Part shown: piece by piece, positions 24,326 to 33,153 of the stretch
How positions within the stretch are numbered: the stretch's first letter is position 1
Layout: each line of letters begins with the position of its first letter
Assembly (NCBI RefSeq): GCF_024343675.1
Contig: NZ_RJUD01000019.1
Span: 1-64,000 of the forward strand
DNA length: 64,000 nucleotides
DNA from: Lacihabitans sp. CS3-21
GTDB taxonomy: Bacteria; Bacteroidota; Bacteroidia; Cytophagales; Spirosomataceae
Direction: 5' to 3'
Position numbers and translations under genes: made by a program
The notes under the pieces: generated by a model
Told to the model about the DNA's origin: nothing
The model's input: the letters and a program-made list of their open reading frames with translations, nothing else
The model's database searches: none

Positions 24326-26329
24326 CTATCGTTTAGCAACTTTTTTCTCTGCGTCAGCCACTGGGTTTTTGCCAGTTCCCCACGAAAGTGGCACTTTGCT
24401 TCCAGCAGGTGATACTCTGATGTATCCTTGCATTTCTTGGTGCAATGCAGAACAGAAGTCTGTACAGTACATCGGTGTTACCCCCACTTTGGTAGGGATC
24501 CATTTAAGCGTGCTGGTCTCCCCGGGCATTACCAATATTTCGGCATTTAAAGCTCCTCTGACAGCAAATCCGTGTGGTACGTCCCAGTCTTGCTCAAGGT
24601 TGGTGAGGTGGAAGTAAACCACGTCGCCTAATTTTATGCCCTCAATGTTATCTGGGCTGAAGTGCGACCTTATAGCTGTCATGTATACATGTACTTCGTT
24701 GCCTTTTCTTACCACTTTGGTCTCTTTTTCGCCTTTAGCTACATAAGGGTGTTTGTTTTCTTCAAGTTTGAAAATCTTCTTCGTGTTTTTTTCTATCAAA
24801 CTGGCTGGAATAGACTCAGCATAATGTGGCTCGCCCACAGTAGGAAAATCAAGAAGCAGTTTCATTTTTTCGCCAGAAATATCATACAACTGAGCCGATT
24901 GTGCTAGCTCTGGGCCAGTGGGTAAGTATCTGTCTTTTGTGATTTTATTGTAAGCCACCACATATTTGCCGTATGGTTTGGCTGTTGGTCCACCAGGAAT
25001 ACTTAAGTGTCCAACAGAATAGAAGGTAGGTACTCTGTCTATTACTTCTAGTTTGGCTATGTTCCATTTTACTAACTCTGAAGACACAAAGAATGAAGTG
25101 ATGGCATTCCCTTGTCCGTCAAATTCTGTGTGCAATGGTCCCAAGCCAGGCTTTTTTACTTCACCGTGTAGTACGGCGTCATATTTCAAAACAGGAATAC
25201 CATCAAAATTACCATCATAAGTTTTGTTAGCAATCGCTTTTAACATTTTGTCGAATGAAAACACCGGAATCACAGCAGCCAATTTCCCTGAGCCTACTAT
25301 AAATTGACCAGTTGGGTCTACATCACAACCGTGAGGAGATTTTGGGCATGGCATAAAATATAGCATATCTGGACATTCTTTTGGGTCCAAAGTCATCACT
25401 TCATTTAGAATAGTCGATGTTGCTGAGTGCGTTTCTTCACTGTAAACATTATGTGCATATTTGGCAGCTTCTTTTTTTCCTTTTCCTTTTGCCAAATATT
25501 CCTCAGCCTTTTTCCAGTTTACAGCCAATATAAAGTCTTTGTCTTTTTGTGAGGCATTGACCTCCAACAAAGTGTTGGCTTGTTCGGTGTTGTAGGTAGA
25601 GAAGAAAAACCAGTCGGCTGATTTGCCTTTTCCGGCACGGGCCAAGTCAAAACTTACTCCAGGAGTTTTTAATTGAAACTTGATGCCCATTCTACCGGTG
25701 ACTTTATCGATACTTACAAAACTGATATAACCCTTGAAATTTTGTTTAAAAGAACTGATAGGCACATCGGCATTGTTATCTGGCGGAACTGAGAAACGTG
25801 TTCCAGCCACCGCATACTCTGTATTGGCAGTAATAAATGGGGAAGAGTGGTTCCCGCCAGAGTTTGGAATCTCAATAATTTCTTCAGTTCTGAAAGTCGA
25901 AAGACTTACACGGGCAATTCTTGGCGTATTGTTGCCATTAATAAATGCCCAACGGCCGTCATGCTCGCTTTTGGTAGTGGATAGAGCCACATGGTGAGAG
26001 TCGTCCCAAGGCACAAAGCCATGCGAAGTGTTCAGCATCGGTTTGGTTTCTTCACTGTATCCCCATCCACTCTCTGCAAACTGTGAAAACACTGGAATAA
26101 TCTTGAGCATTCTTCCCGAAGGCAAGCCAACTACCGAAAGTTGTCCATTAAATCCTCCCGAAACAATGTTGTAAAACTCATCGTGTGTCCCGGGTTTTAC
26201 ATACACTTTTTCGGCTGCATCACCTGCCAAAAAAGAACCGCTTGAGGTCTTATCTGCCGAAGGCTTGCAGGCATTCATACCTATTATAGCCAATGCGGAG
26301 GCAGCAATTTTTAAATATTTCATTTTCAT
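24326..26329 (-). CDS. nosZ: NosZ, clade II nitrous oxide reductase
   Basis: 667 residues. Catalyses the two-electron reduction of N2O to N2 in the periplasm. The N-terminus is a Sec-type lipoprotein-like signal (IIGMNAC, Cys20) with no twin-arginine motif, the mark of clade II enzymes. Beta-propeller elements carry CuZ histidines, for example WDDSHHVAL and MPCPKSPHGCDVDPTG; the C-terminal cupredoxin domain has the CuA motif CTDFCSALHQEM (Cys622, Cys626, His630, Met633). It follows a cytochrome c gene by 22 nt and is closed by a strong terminator. Electron donor probably that cytochrome (inference). Confidence 0.97.
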   Translation of the reverse strand: MKMKYLKIAASALAIIGMNACKPSADKTSSGSFLAGDAAEKVYVKPGTHDEFYNIVSGGFNGQLSVVGLPSGRMLKIIPVFSQFAESGWGYSEETKPMLNTSHGFVPWDDSHHVALSTTKSEHDGRWAFINGNNTPRIARVSLSTFRTEEIIEIPNSGGNHSSPFITANTEYAVAGTRFSVPPDNNADVPISSFKQNFKGYISFVSIDKVTGRMGIKFQLKTPGVSFDLARAGKGKSADWFFFSTYNTEQANTLLEVNASQKDKDFILAVNWKKAEEYLAKGKGKKEAAKYAHNVYSEETHSATSTILNEVMTLDPKECPDMLYFMPCPKSPHGCDVDPTGQFIVGSGKLAAVIPVFSFDKMLKAIANKTYDGNFDGIPVLKYDAVLHGEVKKPGLGPLHTEFDGQGNAITSFFVSSELVKWNIAKLEVIDRVPTFYSVGHLSIPGGPTAKPYGKYVVAYNKITKDRYLPTGPELAQSAQLYDISGEKMKLLLDFPTVGEPHYAESIPASLIEKNTKKIFKLEENKHPYVAKGEKETKVVRKGNEVHVYMTAIRSHFSPDNIEGIKLGDVVYFHLTNLEQDWDVPHGFAVRGALNAEILVMPGETSTLKWIPTKVGVTPMYCTDFCSALHQEMQGYIRVSPAGSKVPLSWGTGKNPVADAEKKVAKR

Positions 26330-26351
26330 AAACTTTATAAATTTTTAGTAA

Positions 26352-26807
26352 TTATTTTTCACCATCATTTTGTCTCATAAATTCTATCAAGCTTCGTGCT
26401 TCGGTAGCGGTAATGTTCTGATTGGGCATTCTCACCAAACACTCCTCCAACATTTTTTGGGCTTCGGCATCTTCGGCCAACATCATGTCCACATTGGTAA
26501 TCATGTTCACAATCCAAGTAGGTTTTCTACGCTTTGTTACTCCAGTCCAACCCGGTCCAACCAGTTTTTCGTCGGTGAGTTTGTGACATGCAGAACATTT
26601 TAGCTCGTAAATAGCTAAGCCTTCTTTTACCATGGCTTGGTCTAAAGGAGTGCTAAGAGCCAGTTCTTTAACCTCCTGACCATGAACTTCTTCTTGTTTT
26701 TCTAAAACCGAGTCGTCGGTTTTGGGTTTATCTGCTCTTTGTTCAGCCCCGCCACAGCTCCACAAGAAGAAAGGAAGTAGCGTCAACATTTGAATAATTT
26801 TTTTCAT
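26352..26807 (-). CDS. Mono-heme cytochrome c lipoprotein of the nos operon
   Basis: 151 residues. Lipobox FFLWSC (Cys18), an acidic linker, then one heme site CSACHKL (71-75) and a likely axial methionine in VRMPNQNIT. It opens the nos operon, so it likely feeds electrons from the quinol/bc pool to NosZ. PF13442-type small cytochrome by layout. The promoter TACATTTG lies 46 nt upstream. Confidence 0.88.
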   Translation of the reverse strand: MKKIIQMLTLLPFFLWSCGGAEQRADKPKTDDSVLEKQEEVHGQEVKELALSTPLDQAMVKEGLAIYELKCSACHKLTDEKLVGPGWTGVTKRRKPTWIVNMITNVDMMLAEDAEAQKMLEECLVRMPNQNITATEARSLIEFMRQNDGEK

Positions 26808-26852
26808 ACTAGAAATATTGATTTAAATAATAAAAGAGGTTTTTATCTGCTA

Positions 26853-26860
26853 CAAATGTA
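26853..26860 (-). promoter_or_regulatory. Candidate -7 box of the nos operon
   Basis: TACATTTG on the minus strand is an exact TAnnTTTG match, 46 nt before the cytochrome start. No TTG is seen at -33, which suits an activator-dependent promoter. Confidence 0.6.
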
Positions 26861-26905
26861 TTTGGGGACTTTTTATAATTTAATGATTAAACCGCAGGCT
26901 TTTGG

Positions 26906-26919
26906 ATGATAAATATCAT
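26906..26919. promoter_or_regulatory. FNR/CRP-type palindrome between nos and RIC genes
   Basis: ATGATAAATATCAT is a perfect inverted repeat with TGAT-N4-ATCA core, close to the FNR/DNR consensus TTGAT-N4-ATCAA. It lies 54 nt upstream of the RIC start and 99 nt upstream of the nos cytochrome start, so it could serve either divergent promoter. Confidence 0.5.
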
Positions 26920-26972
26920 AAAATAGAAAAAAAGAGTCTTTTATCTTTATTTAAAATTTAAAAACGATACAA

Positions 26973-27710
26973 ATGGAAATTATTGAAGAATACGAAGGAT
27001 TGAAAGTGGGTGAAATTGTACGTAAAAATCCCAAAGCTGCAGAAGTTTTTACAGCATTGGGTGTTGATTTTTGCTGTGGTGGCAATGTTGCTTTCACACA
27101 AGTTTGTGATAAAAAGGGCCTAAATGCTGACAAGGTTTGGGAAGAAATTAAAACTAAATCATTGACAGTTAACACGGCTAGCTTGGATTTTGATAGTTTT
27201 GATTTGGATTTTCTGGCAGATTATATCGTGAATGTTCATCATCAATATCTATACAAGAATCTACCCGAAATAAGATTTTTTGTAGACAAGGTATTTCACA
27301 AGCATGGAGAAAAGTTCGATTATTTACCCGAATTGCATGAACTTTATAATGCTCTTGAGGCCGATTTAATGGGTCATTTGCCAAAAGAGGAAAATGTATT
27401 ATTTCCTTTTGTAAAACAAATGGTCCAAGATTTAAAAACCAATAAGGCCCCAAGTTCGCCTTTTTTCGGAACGGTGAACAATCCCATACATATTATGCAT
27501 AACGAGCATGAAGAAGCTGGAACGATTTTGCACCGACTGAGAGAAATAACCAATAATTACACTGCACCCGAAGAGGCCTGCAATTCCCACTTGGTGATGC
27601 TCGATAAGCTGAAAGAGTTGGACAGTGATTTAATTCAACATATTCATCTCGAAAACAACATACTTTTCTCGAAAGTGATTAATTTAGAGGAAAAATACCT
27701 AGCACAATAA
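26973..27710 (+). CDS. RIC/ScdA/YtfE-type di-iron repair protein
   Basis: 245 residues. N-terminal ScdA_N domain with VFTALGVDFCCGG (Cys34, Cys35), then a hemerythrin-like bundle with metal-binding histidines in NVHHQYL, GHLPKEENVLFPF, HNEHEEAG and HIHLENNILF. RIC proteins repair iron-sulfur clusters damaged by nitric oxide or oxidants. Divergent from the nos operon and 2 nt upstream of an NsrR-like regulator, consistent with a nitrosative-stress response. Confidence 0.93.
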   Translation: MEIIEEYEGLKVGEIVRKNPKAAEVFTALGVDFCCGGNVAFTQVCDKKGLNADKVWEEIKTKSLTVNTASLDFDSFDLDFLADYIVNVHHQYLYKNLPEIRFFVDKVFHKHGEKFDYLPELHELYNALEADLMGHLPKEENVLFPFVKQMVQDLKTNKAPSSPFFGTVNNPIHIMHNEHEEAGTILHRLREITNNYTAPEEACNSHLVMLDKLKELDSDLIQHIHLENNILFSKVINLEEKYLAQ

Positions 27711-27712
27711 TT

Positions 27713-28168
27713 ATGATTTCGAAGACATGCGGTTATGCCATCAGGGGAATAGTTTTTTTATCATTAGAACAAAACAAAAGTACAAAGCACGGAATCTTGG
27801 AAATCGCCGAGGATTTGCAAATACCACAACATTTTTTGGGTAAAATACTGCAAGACTTGGTTCGTAGAGGAATCATCAGTTCTATTAAAGGCCCGCACGG
27901 GGGTTTTTTTGTGAATGCCAAGACCAAAGACACGCCATTAATAGAAGTAGTAGAGGCGATTGATGGACTTGGGATTTTTAAAAAATGCTTTTTGGGCAGA
28001 GAGGAGTGTTCCTCAATAAATCCTTGCCCTTTGCACGATGAATTTGACGGTTGCCGAAGTGCAATTTTCAAGACTTTCGAAAATTTGAAAATAGCCGACC
28101 TTGTTACAAAAATTGAGAATGGGGACAGCTATTTGAGTTTAAGTAATGATTTTGCCACAGAAATTTAG
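27713..28168 (+). CDS. Rrf2-family regulator, NsrR-like
   Basis: 151 residues. Winged helix-turn-helix at the N-terminus (ILEIAEDLQIPQHFLGKIL; wing GPHGGFFV), then Cys92, Cys99 and Cys105, the spacing of iron-sulfur ligands in NsrR/IscR proteins, plus Cys114. NsrR loses DNA binding when nitric oxide nitrosylates its cluster, derepressing genes such as RIC. Encoded directly after RIC, so probably autoregulated. The exact sensor subtype is inferred from spacing and neighbourhood. Confidence 0.88.
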   Translation: MISKTCGYAIRGIVFLSLEQNKSTKHGILEIAEDLQIPQHFLGKILQDLVRRGIISSIKGPHGGFFVNAKTKDTPLIEVVEAIDGLGIFKKCFLGREECSSINPCPLHDEFDGCRSAIFKTFENLKIADLVTKIENGDSYLSLSNDFATEI

Positions 28169-28191
28169 AAATTTTATTCCTAGTTTTAAGT

Positions 28192-28225
28192 CCCAGGATC
28201 CATCCATAGATTCTGGGTTTTTTTT
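28192..28225 (+). terminator. Terminator of the RIC/Rrf2 operon
   Basis: CCCAGGATC (28192-28200) pairs with GATTCTGGG (28209-28217), followed by eight T. Confidence 0.85.
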
Positions 28226-28438
28226 CGGCCTCTATTTATTCCCTATTTATTCAGTCCTGGTTTCACACAGTCTCTTGACTTGAATTAATTTTTCTTCTAT
28301 TTTTTATATTTTATATTACTTTATTGCAAAAGCAGTACAGAGCAGGATACTATTTCTTTGAATAATTTAAAAATTTATAAAAAATAACAGCAGTTTATTT
28401 TTACCTATCATTTATTCTCAACCTTAAATTACTTTTTT

Positions 28439-31400
28439 ATGAACCAAAAAACTACTTTTCGAAGTGGAGGATTTCATGTACTAAGTTTGATTACTTGTAT
28501 GATGTTCCTTTGCACTTCATTTTCTTATTCCCAGATCAAGGGCAAGGTAACTGACCCCAACGGAGATGCCCTAATCGGAGTAAGTGTTGCTATTAAAGGT
28601 ACCACCAAAGGTACACAAACAGATGTTAGCGGCAACTATAGCATTGACGCTGCCAATAACACAATTTTGGTATTTAGTTTTGTTGGTTATGAAACCAAAG
28701 AAGCCGTGGTTTCTGGCCAAAAAGACATCAACATATCTCTCGGTCTTGACGACAGACTTTTGAACGAGATTGTGGTGGTTGGTTATGGCTCTCAATTGAA
28801 AAAATCGGTAACTGGAGCTGTTCAGACTATCGGAGCCAGAGAGATCAAAGACATACCGGTTTCACAAATTGGCCAAAAATTACAAGGACAGTTAGCTGGT
28901 GTACAAATTAACCAAACTACAGGCAAGCCAGGACAAGGTATGAACATTCGTATCAGAGGTCAGTTATCAGTTTCTGCTGGTAGTGATCCATTGTATGTGG
29001 TGGATGGTTTCCCTATTACAGGAAACATTGGTTCGCTAAACCCTGATGAAATTGAAGACATTTCTATTCTAAAGGATGCCTCTTCTACTTCACTTTATGG
29101 TTCAAGAGCTGCCAATGGTGTAGTTTTAATAACTACAAAAAGGGGTAAAGCGGGTACTAATGTAAGTTTTAGTACATTTACTGGTATTCAAGAAGTGCCA
29201 GTGAAGGGCCGAATTGAAATGCTTAATGCTGAAGAGTTCGCTCAGTTTAAGAAGGACTCATATGAGGACGCCAAGCAACCTGTGCCTGTGGAGTTTCAGA
29301 ATCCGGCTCAGTACAGAGATAAAAATAATGATTGGTATGATGCATTGTTAAGAAAAGCTCCTTTACAAAGTTATAATTTGTCTGTAACCAACAACACAGA
29401 GAGATCTAAAACCGCTATAGTAGTGGGTGTTTTTGACCAACAAGGTGTGGTTTTAAATAACGCTTATAAAAGATATTCGTTGAGGATGAACTCGGAATAT
29501 AAAATTTCGAATAAAGTAAAAATGGGCTTTAACGTAGCTCCGCAGTTGGTTTATGATAATACGCCACGTACAGATGGTGACCGTGGAACTGGTATTTTAT
29601 TCAATGCACTTCATACCTGGCCAGTGATGCCCATTAGAGATGCAAACGGTGAACTTACGTTGTTTAATAGATTTCCTGCAAGCACTGGTAATATATTTGC
29701 GTATGCTAACTGGGTGCGTGCTGCAGAGGAGTTAGTAAATGAAACAACAAACAGCAATTTGATCTCTAATGCCTACATGGAATATGAGCCCATCAAAGGC
29801 CTTAAGTTAAAGTCTACATTTAATGTTGAGCTCGCTCGTTCTAAGTTCTTTTTCTTTAACCCATCTACAGCTACAAGTGCCATCAATACACCTGTGCCTA
29901 CTACTGCGGTTTCTATTCGTCAAAACGTGGAGAGTATGAGTTGGTTAAATGAGAACTTGGCTACTTATACCAAATCTATTAATGACCACAGTTTTGAGAT
30001 TTTAGCTGGTTTTTCGAATCAAAAATTTGATCTAGAAAGTACCCGAATTCAGGCAGATACCTATGCCGATGACAGACTTCCAACGGTTCAGGGTGCTATA
30101 AATGTCAATAGAGGTGGTACCAACACAGGTGTTCAGGAATGGAGTCTTACCTCTGTACTTTCGAGATTGACCTACAATTATAAAGGTAAGTATTTGTTTA
30201 CTGCCGCTGTTAGAACGGACGGATCTTCAAGATTTGGAGCAGATAACAGATGGGGTACATTTCCCTCGTTTTCTGCTGGATGGGTGTTGTCTGACGAAAG
30301 TTTCTTGAAAGACATCGAACAAGTTTCATTTGCTAAAGTTAGAGCTAGTTTTGGAGTAATTGGTAATAATAACATCGGTAATTATACCTCTTATGCTCTT
30401 GTGAATAATACAGTTAATGCTGTTTTTGGAAATACCGTTGCTCCTGGTGCAATAATTTCTACACTTTCAAACAGTAACTTGGGCTGGGAGACTACCAAAC
30501 AATTTGACCTTGGTCTAGACTTGGGATTATTCAATGATAGAATCACTTTTATTTATGATTATTATAACAAGAGGACGACTAACCTCCTTTATAGTGTTCA
30601 AATCGCCCAAGAGTCAGGCTTTGGTAACTTCAATGACAATATCGGTGAAATTAAATTCTGGGGGCATGAATTCTCAATAAACACCAGAAATACTACCGGA
30701 AAACTGAAATGGAGCACCAATGCCAATATTTCATTTAATCGCAACAAGGTTATAGCTCTGGCAGAAGGCATTGATAGAGTGTATGGAACGTTCCACATCA
30801 CCAAGGTTGGCCAACCATTCGGTCAATTTTATGGCCACATTTCTCAAGGAATGTATCTCAATGCTGAGGATTTGAAAAACAACCCTCAAGTACCTGGCAG
30901 GTCTACGGTTGGAAGTATAAAACTAACGGACCAAAACGGTGACGGTATAATTACTAATGGTGGAGATTTTGACGATAGAGTAATCATGGGAAATCCATTT
31001 CCGACGTTTACATATGGCATTACTAATAACTTTTCTTACGGAAACTGGGATGCCAACATCATTGGTTCTGGTTCGCAAGGAAACCAACTTTTGGTTAGAC
31101 ACATTTATAGTACAGCCAACCTCGACGGTGTATTCAATATGGTGGCTGGAGTAAAAGACCGTTTCCGTTCGCCAGAAAATCCTGGAAAGGGAATGTACGG
31201 AACAACTGTGGGTGGAGGTAACGTAACAGGTATTGAAAGAGACTGGATGAACAGCCGTTTTGTAGCTGATGCTTCGTTTTTTACTATCAAAAATGTTACT
31301 TTGGGTTACACTATTCCTAAAGCAAACAAAGTCTTTAAGTCAGCTAGGGTTTACACCTCAATACAACAACTGGCGGTATTTACTAAATATTGGGGAGGGC

Positions 31401-31525
31401 CAAATCCCGAAACAAGTGCTCAAGGGGATGGAAACGGAGACGGCGGTAACTTAAGTCCAGGAATTGACTTATCTAACTATCCAGTGCCAAGAACCTACAC
31501 AGTTGGTGTAAACTTCAATTTTTAA
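28439..31525 (+). CDS. SusC/RagA-family TonB-linked outer-membrane transporter
   Basis: 1028 residues. Signal peptide (about 1-31), a carboxypeptidase-D-like beta-sandwich (about 33-110, IKGKVTDPNGDALIGVSV), then a TonB-box-like LNEIVVVGYG, plug domain with GSRAANGVVLITTKRGK and a large C-terminal barrel ending NFNF. Imports oligosaccharides captured with the SusD-like lipoprotein encoded 19 nt downstream. Heads the carbohydrate block. A leader motif TCAACCTTAAA lies 10 nt before the start. Confidence 0.95.
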   Translation: MNQKTTFRSGGFHVLSLITCMMFLCTSFSYSQIKGKVTDPNGDALIGVSVAIKGTTKGTQTDVSGNYSIDAANNTILVFSFVGYETKEAVVSGQKDINISLGLDDRLLNEIVVVGYGSQLKKSVTGAVQTIGAREIKDIPVSQIGQKLQGQLAGVQINQTTGKPGQGMNIRIRGQLSVSAGSDPLYVVDGFPITGNIGSLNPDEIEDISILKDASSTSLYGSRAANGVVLITTKRGKAGTNVSFSTFTGIQEVPVKGRIEMLNAEEFAQFKKDSYEDAKQPVPVEFQNPAQYRDKNNDWYDALLRKAPLQSYNLSVTNNTERSKTAIVVGVFDQQGVVLNNAYKRYSLRMNSEYKISNKVKMGFNVAPQLVYDNTPRTDGDRGTGILFNALHTWPVMPIRDANGELTLFNRFPASTGNIFAYANWVRAAEELVNETTNSNLISNAYMEYEPIKGLKLKSTFNVELARSKFFFFNPSTATSAINTPVPTTAVSIRQNVESMSWLNENLATYTKSINDHSFEILAGFSNQKFDLESTRIQADTYADDRLPTVQGAINVNRGGTNTGVQEWSLTSVLSRLTYNYKGKYLFTAAVRTDGSSRFGADNRWGTFPSFSAGWVLSDESFLKDIEQVSFAKVRASFGVIGNNNIGNYTSYALVNNTVNAVFGNTVAPGAIISTLSNSNLGWETTKQFDLGLDLGLFNDRITFIYDYYNKRTTNLLYSVQIAQESGFGNFNDNIGEIKFWGHEFSINTRNTTGKLKWSTNANISFNRNKVIALAEGIDRVYGTFHITKVGQPFGQFYGHISQGMYLNAEDLKNNPQVPGRSTVGSIKLTDQNGDGIITNGGDFDDRVIMGNPFPTFTYGITNNFSYGNWDANIIGSGSQGNQLLVRHIYSTANLDGVFNMVAGVKDRFRSPENPGKGMYGTTVGGGNVTGIERDWMNSRFVADASFFTIKNVTLGYTIPKANKVFKSARVYTSIQQLAVFTKYWGGPNPETSAQGDGNGDGGNLSPGIDLSNYPVPRTYTVGVNFNF

Positions 31526-31544
31526 TAAAAACTCATAGAATTCA

Positions 31545-33053
31545 ATGAAAAAGATAATAATAACAACATTTCTAGTAGCGGTTGCTTTTACGAGTTGCAA
31601 AGAAGATTTCCTTACTGTAATTCCTGAAACTAACTTGAGTTCGGCTACTTTTTTCAAAAAGGAAGCTGACTTTCAACAGGCAGTTAATGCCGCTTATGTA
31701 CCACTCAGAGCTATTGTAAATGATAGGGCATATTTGTTGGGAGAAATGCACTCTGACAATACCTATTATTACAGAAATATTCTCTTTGGAGCAACTGAAC
31801 AGCAGGAAGATATAGCGGACTTTGCAGTTCCAACTGCTAACGGAGTTACATCAAATACCCACGTGCTCAACCAGTATCGTCTTGATTTTCAGATTATCGC
31901 TCGAACTAATCAAATTTTAGCCCTTATCGACGATGTTGAGTTTGGAGCAGACAGTAAGAATAATCTTAAAGGCCAGGCTCACTTTTTGAGAGCATATGCA
32001 TATTTTGAGTTGGTAAGATATTTCGGAAAAGTGCCTTTGCATTTAGTACCCGTTACTGTTCGTCAAGAAGCCGCTTTGCCATTGGCAACTACAGACGAAT
32101 TGTATGCACAGATTATCAAGGATGCAACTGCTGCCACTACTTTTTTACCATTAAAATCAAAGCAAGAAGCTGGACGGGCTACTTCAGGTGCAGCTAAAAC
32201 ACTCTTGGCAAATGTTTATATGGTTCAGAAAAAATGGGCAGAGGCTGAAACTTTGCTGAAAGATGTTGTAAACAGTGGAGAATATGCTTTAATGCCTGAT
32301 TACAATGATGCTTTTTCTACAAATACTGGCAACAAAAACAATAAAGAGTCGGTATTCGAGGTACAGTTTCTGGAAGGCTCAGCGGGTTTAAATGGTAGTT
32401 TTATTTATAACTTTTTACCAAGACCTATGAGCCCAGACGAACTTAGACCTATCGCAGGAACCTCTAATCCGCAACCATTAACAGGTGAAGGAAATAACGC
32501 ACCTACCCCAGACGTTATAGCAGCCTATGAGACGGGTGACAAACGCAAGGACATTTCTATAGGTTATGTGACGCTTAGTGGAAGCTTGCGAGCCAATAAG
32601 ACATTTCCGTATATCAAGAAATTTGCTAAAACGCATTCATTGCATGGGAATACGGGCACCAACTGGCCAATTTATAGATACTCGGAGGTTTTGTTGTTTT
32701 TGGCAGAGGCTTTAATGGAGCAAAACAAGGCTGCGGATGCTTTAGTCTATCTCAATCAAGTTAGGAGTAGGGCAGGTTTACCAGCTGCTACAGCAACTGC
32801 TCAAACACAACTCCGCGAGATAGTGTATCGCGATAGAAGATCAGAGTTGGCTTTTGAAAACAAACGTTGGTTTGACTTGGTAAGAACTGGCCGAGCCATT
32901 GAGACTATAACAGCTTATGGTAACAGAATAAAAGCAAATCCCGTAGATTATTATTATCCGGAAGGTGCCACTGCTCGAGGTAACGCATTTACGAATATCA
33001 GTCTTCTTTATGGATTACCAGCAGATGAGGCCGCTCTATCACCGCATTTTTAA
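31545..33053 (+). CDS. SusD/RagB-family glycan-binding lipoprotein
   Basis: 502 residues. Lipobox AVAFTSC (Cys18), N-terminal SusD-like repeats (ATFFKKEADFQQAVNAAY), LKGQAHFLRAYAYFELVRYF, and C-terminal RagB/SusD motif VLLFLAEALMEQNK and RRSELAFENKRWFDLVRTG. Surface lipoprotein forming the lid of the SusC transporter. Ends with a strong terminator. Confidence 0.95.
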   Translation: MKKIIITTFLVAVAFTSCKEDFLTVIPETNLSSATFFKKEADFQQAVNAAYVPLRAIVNDRAYLLGEMHSDNTYYYRNILFGATEQQEDIADFAVPTANGVTSNTHVLNQYRLDFQIIARTNQILALIDDVEFGADSKNNLKGQAHFLRAYAYFELVRYFGKVPLHLVPVTVRQEAALPLATTDELYAQIIKDATAATTFLPLKSKQEAGRATSGAAKTLLANVYMVQKKWAEAETLLKDVVNSGEYALMPDYNDAFSTNTGNKNNKESVFEVQFLEGSAGLNGSFIYNFLPRPMSPDELRPIAGTSNPQPLTGEGNNAPTPDVIAAYETGDKRKDISIGYVTLSGSLRANKTFPYIKKFAKTHSLHGNTGTNWPIYRYSEVLLFLAEALMEQNKAADALVYLNQVRSRAGLPAATATAQTQLREIVYRDRRSELAFENKRWFDLVRTGRAIETITAYGNRIKANPVDYYYPEGATARGNAFTNISLLYGLPADEAALSPHF

Positions 33054-33073
33054 AAAGTTTTAATAATTTTTCG

Positions 33074-33119
33074 TGCTACACAAGAAAAAGTTTCTCATTT
33101 CTTGTGTAGCATCTTTTTT
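33074..33119 (+). terminator. Terminator after the SusC/SusD genes
   Basis: TGCTACACAAGAAA (33074-33087) and TTTCTTGTGTAGCA (33098-33111) form a perfect 14-bp stem followed by a T-rich tract. Confidence 0.9.
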
Positions 33120-33153
33120 AATGCCTAATTTAATAGCTTAAATAAAAAACATC

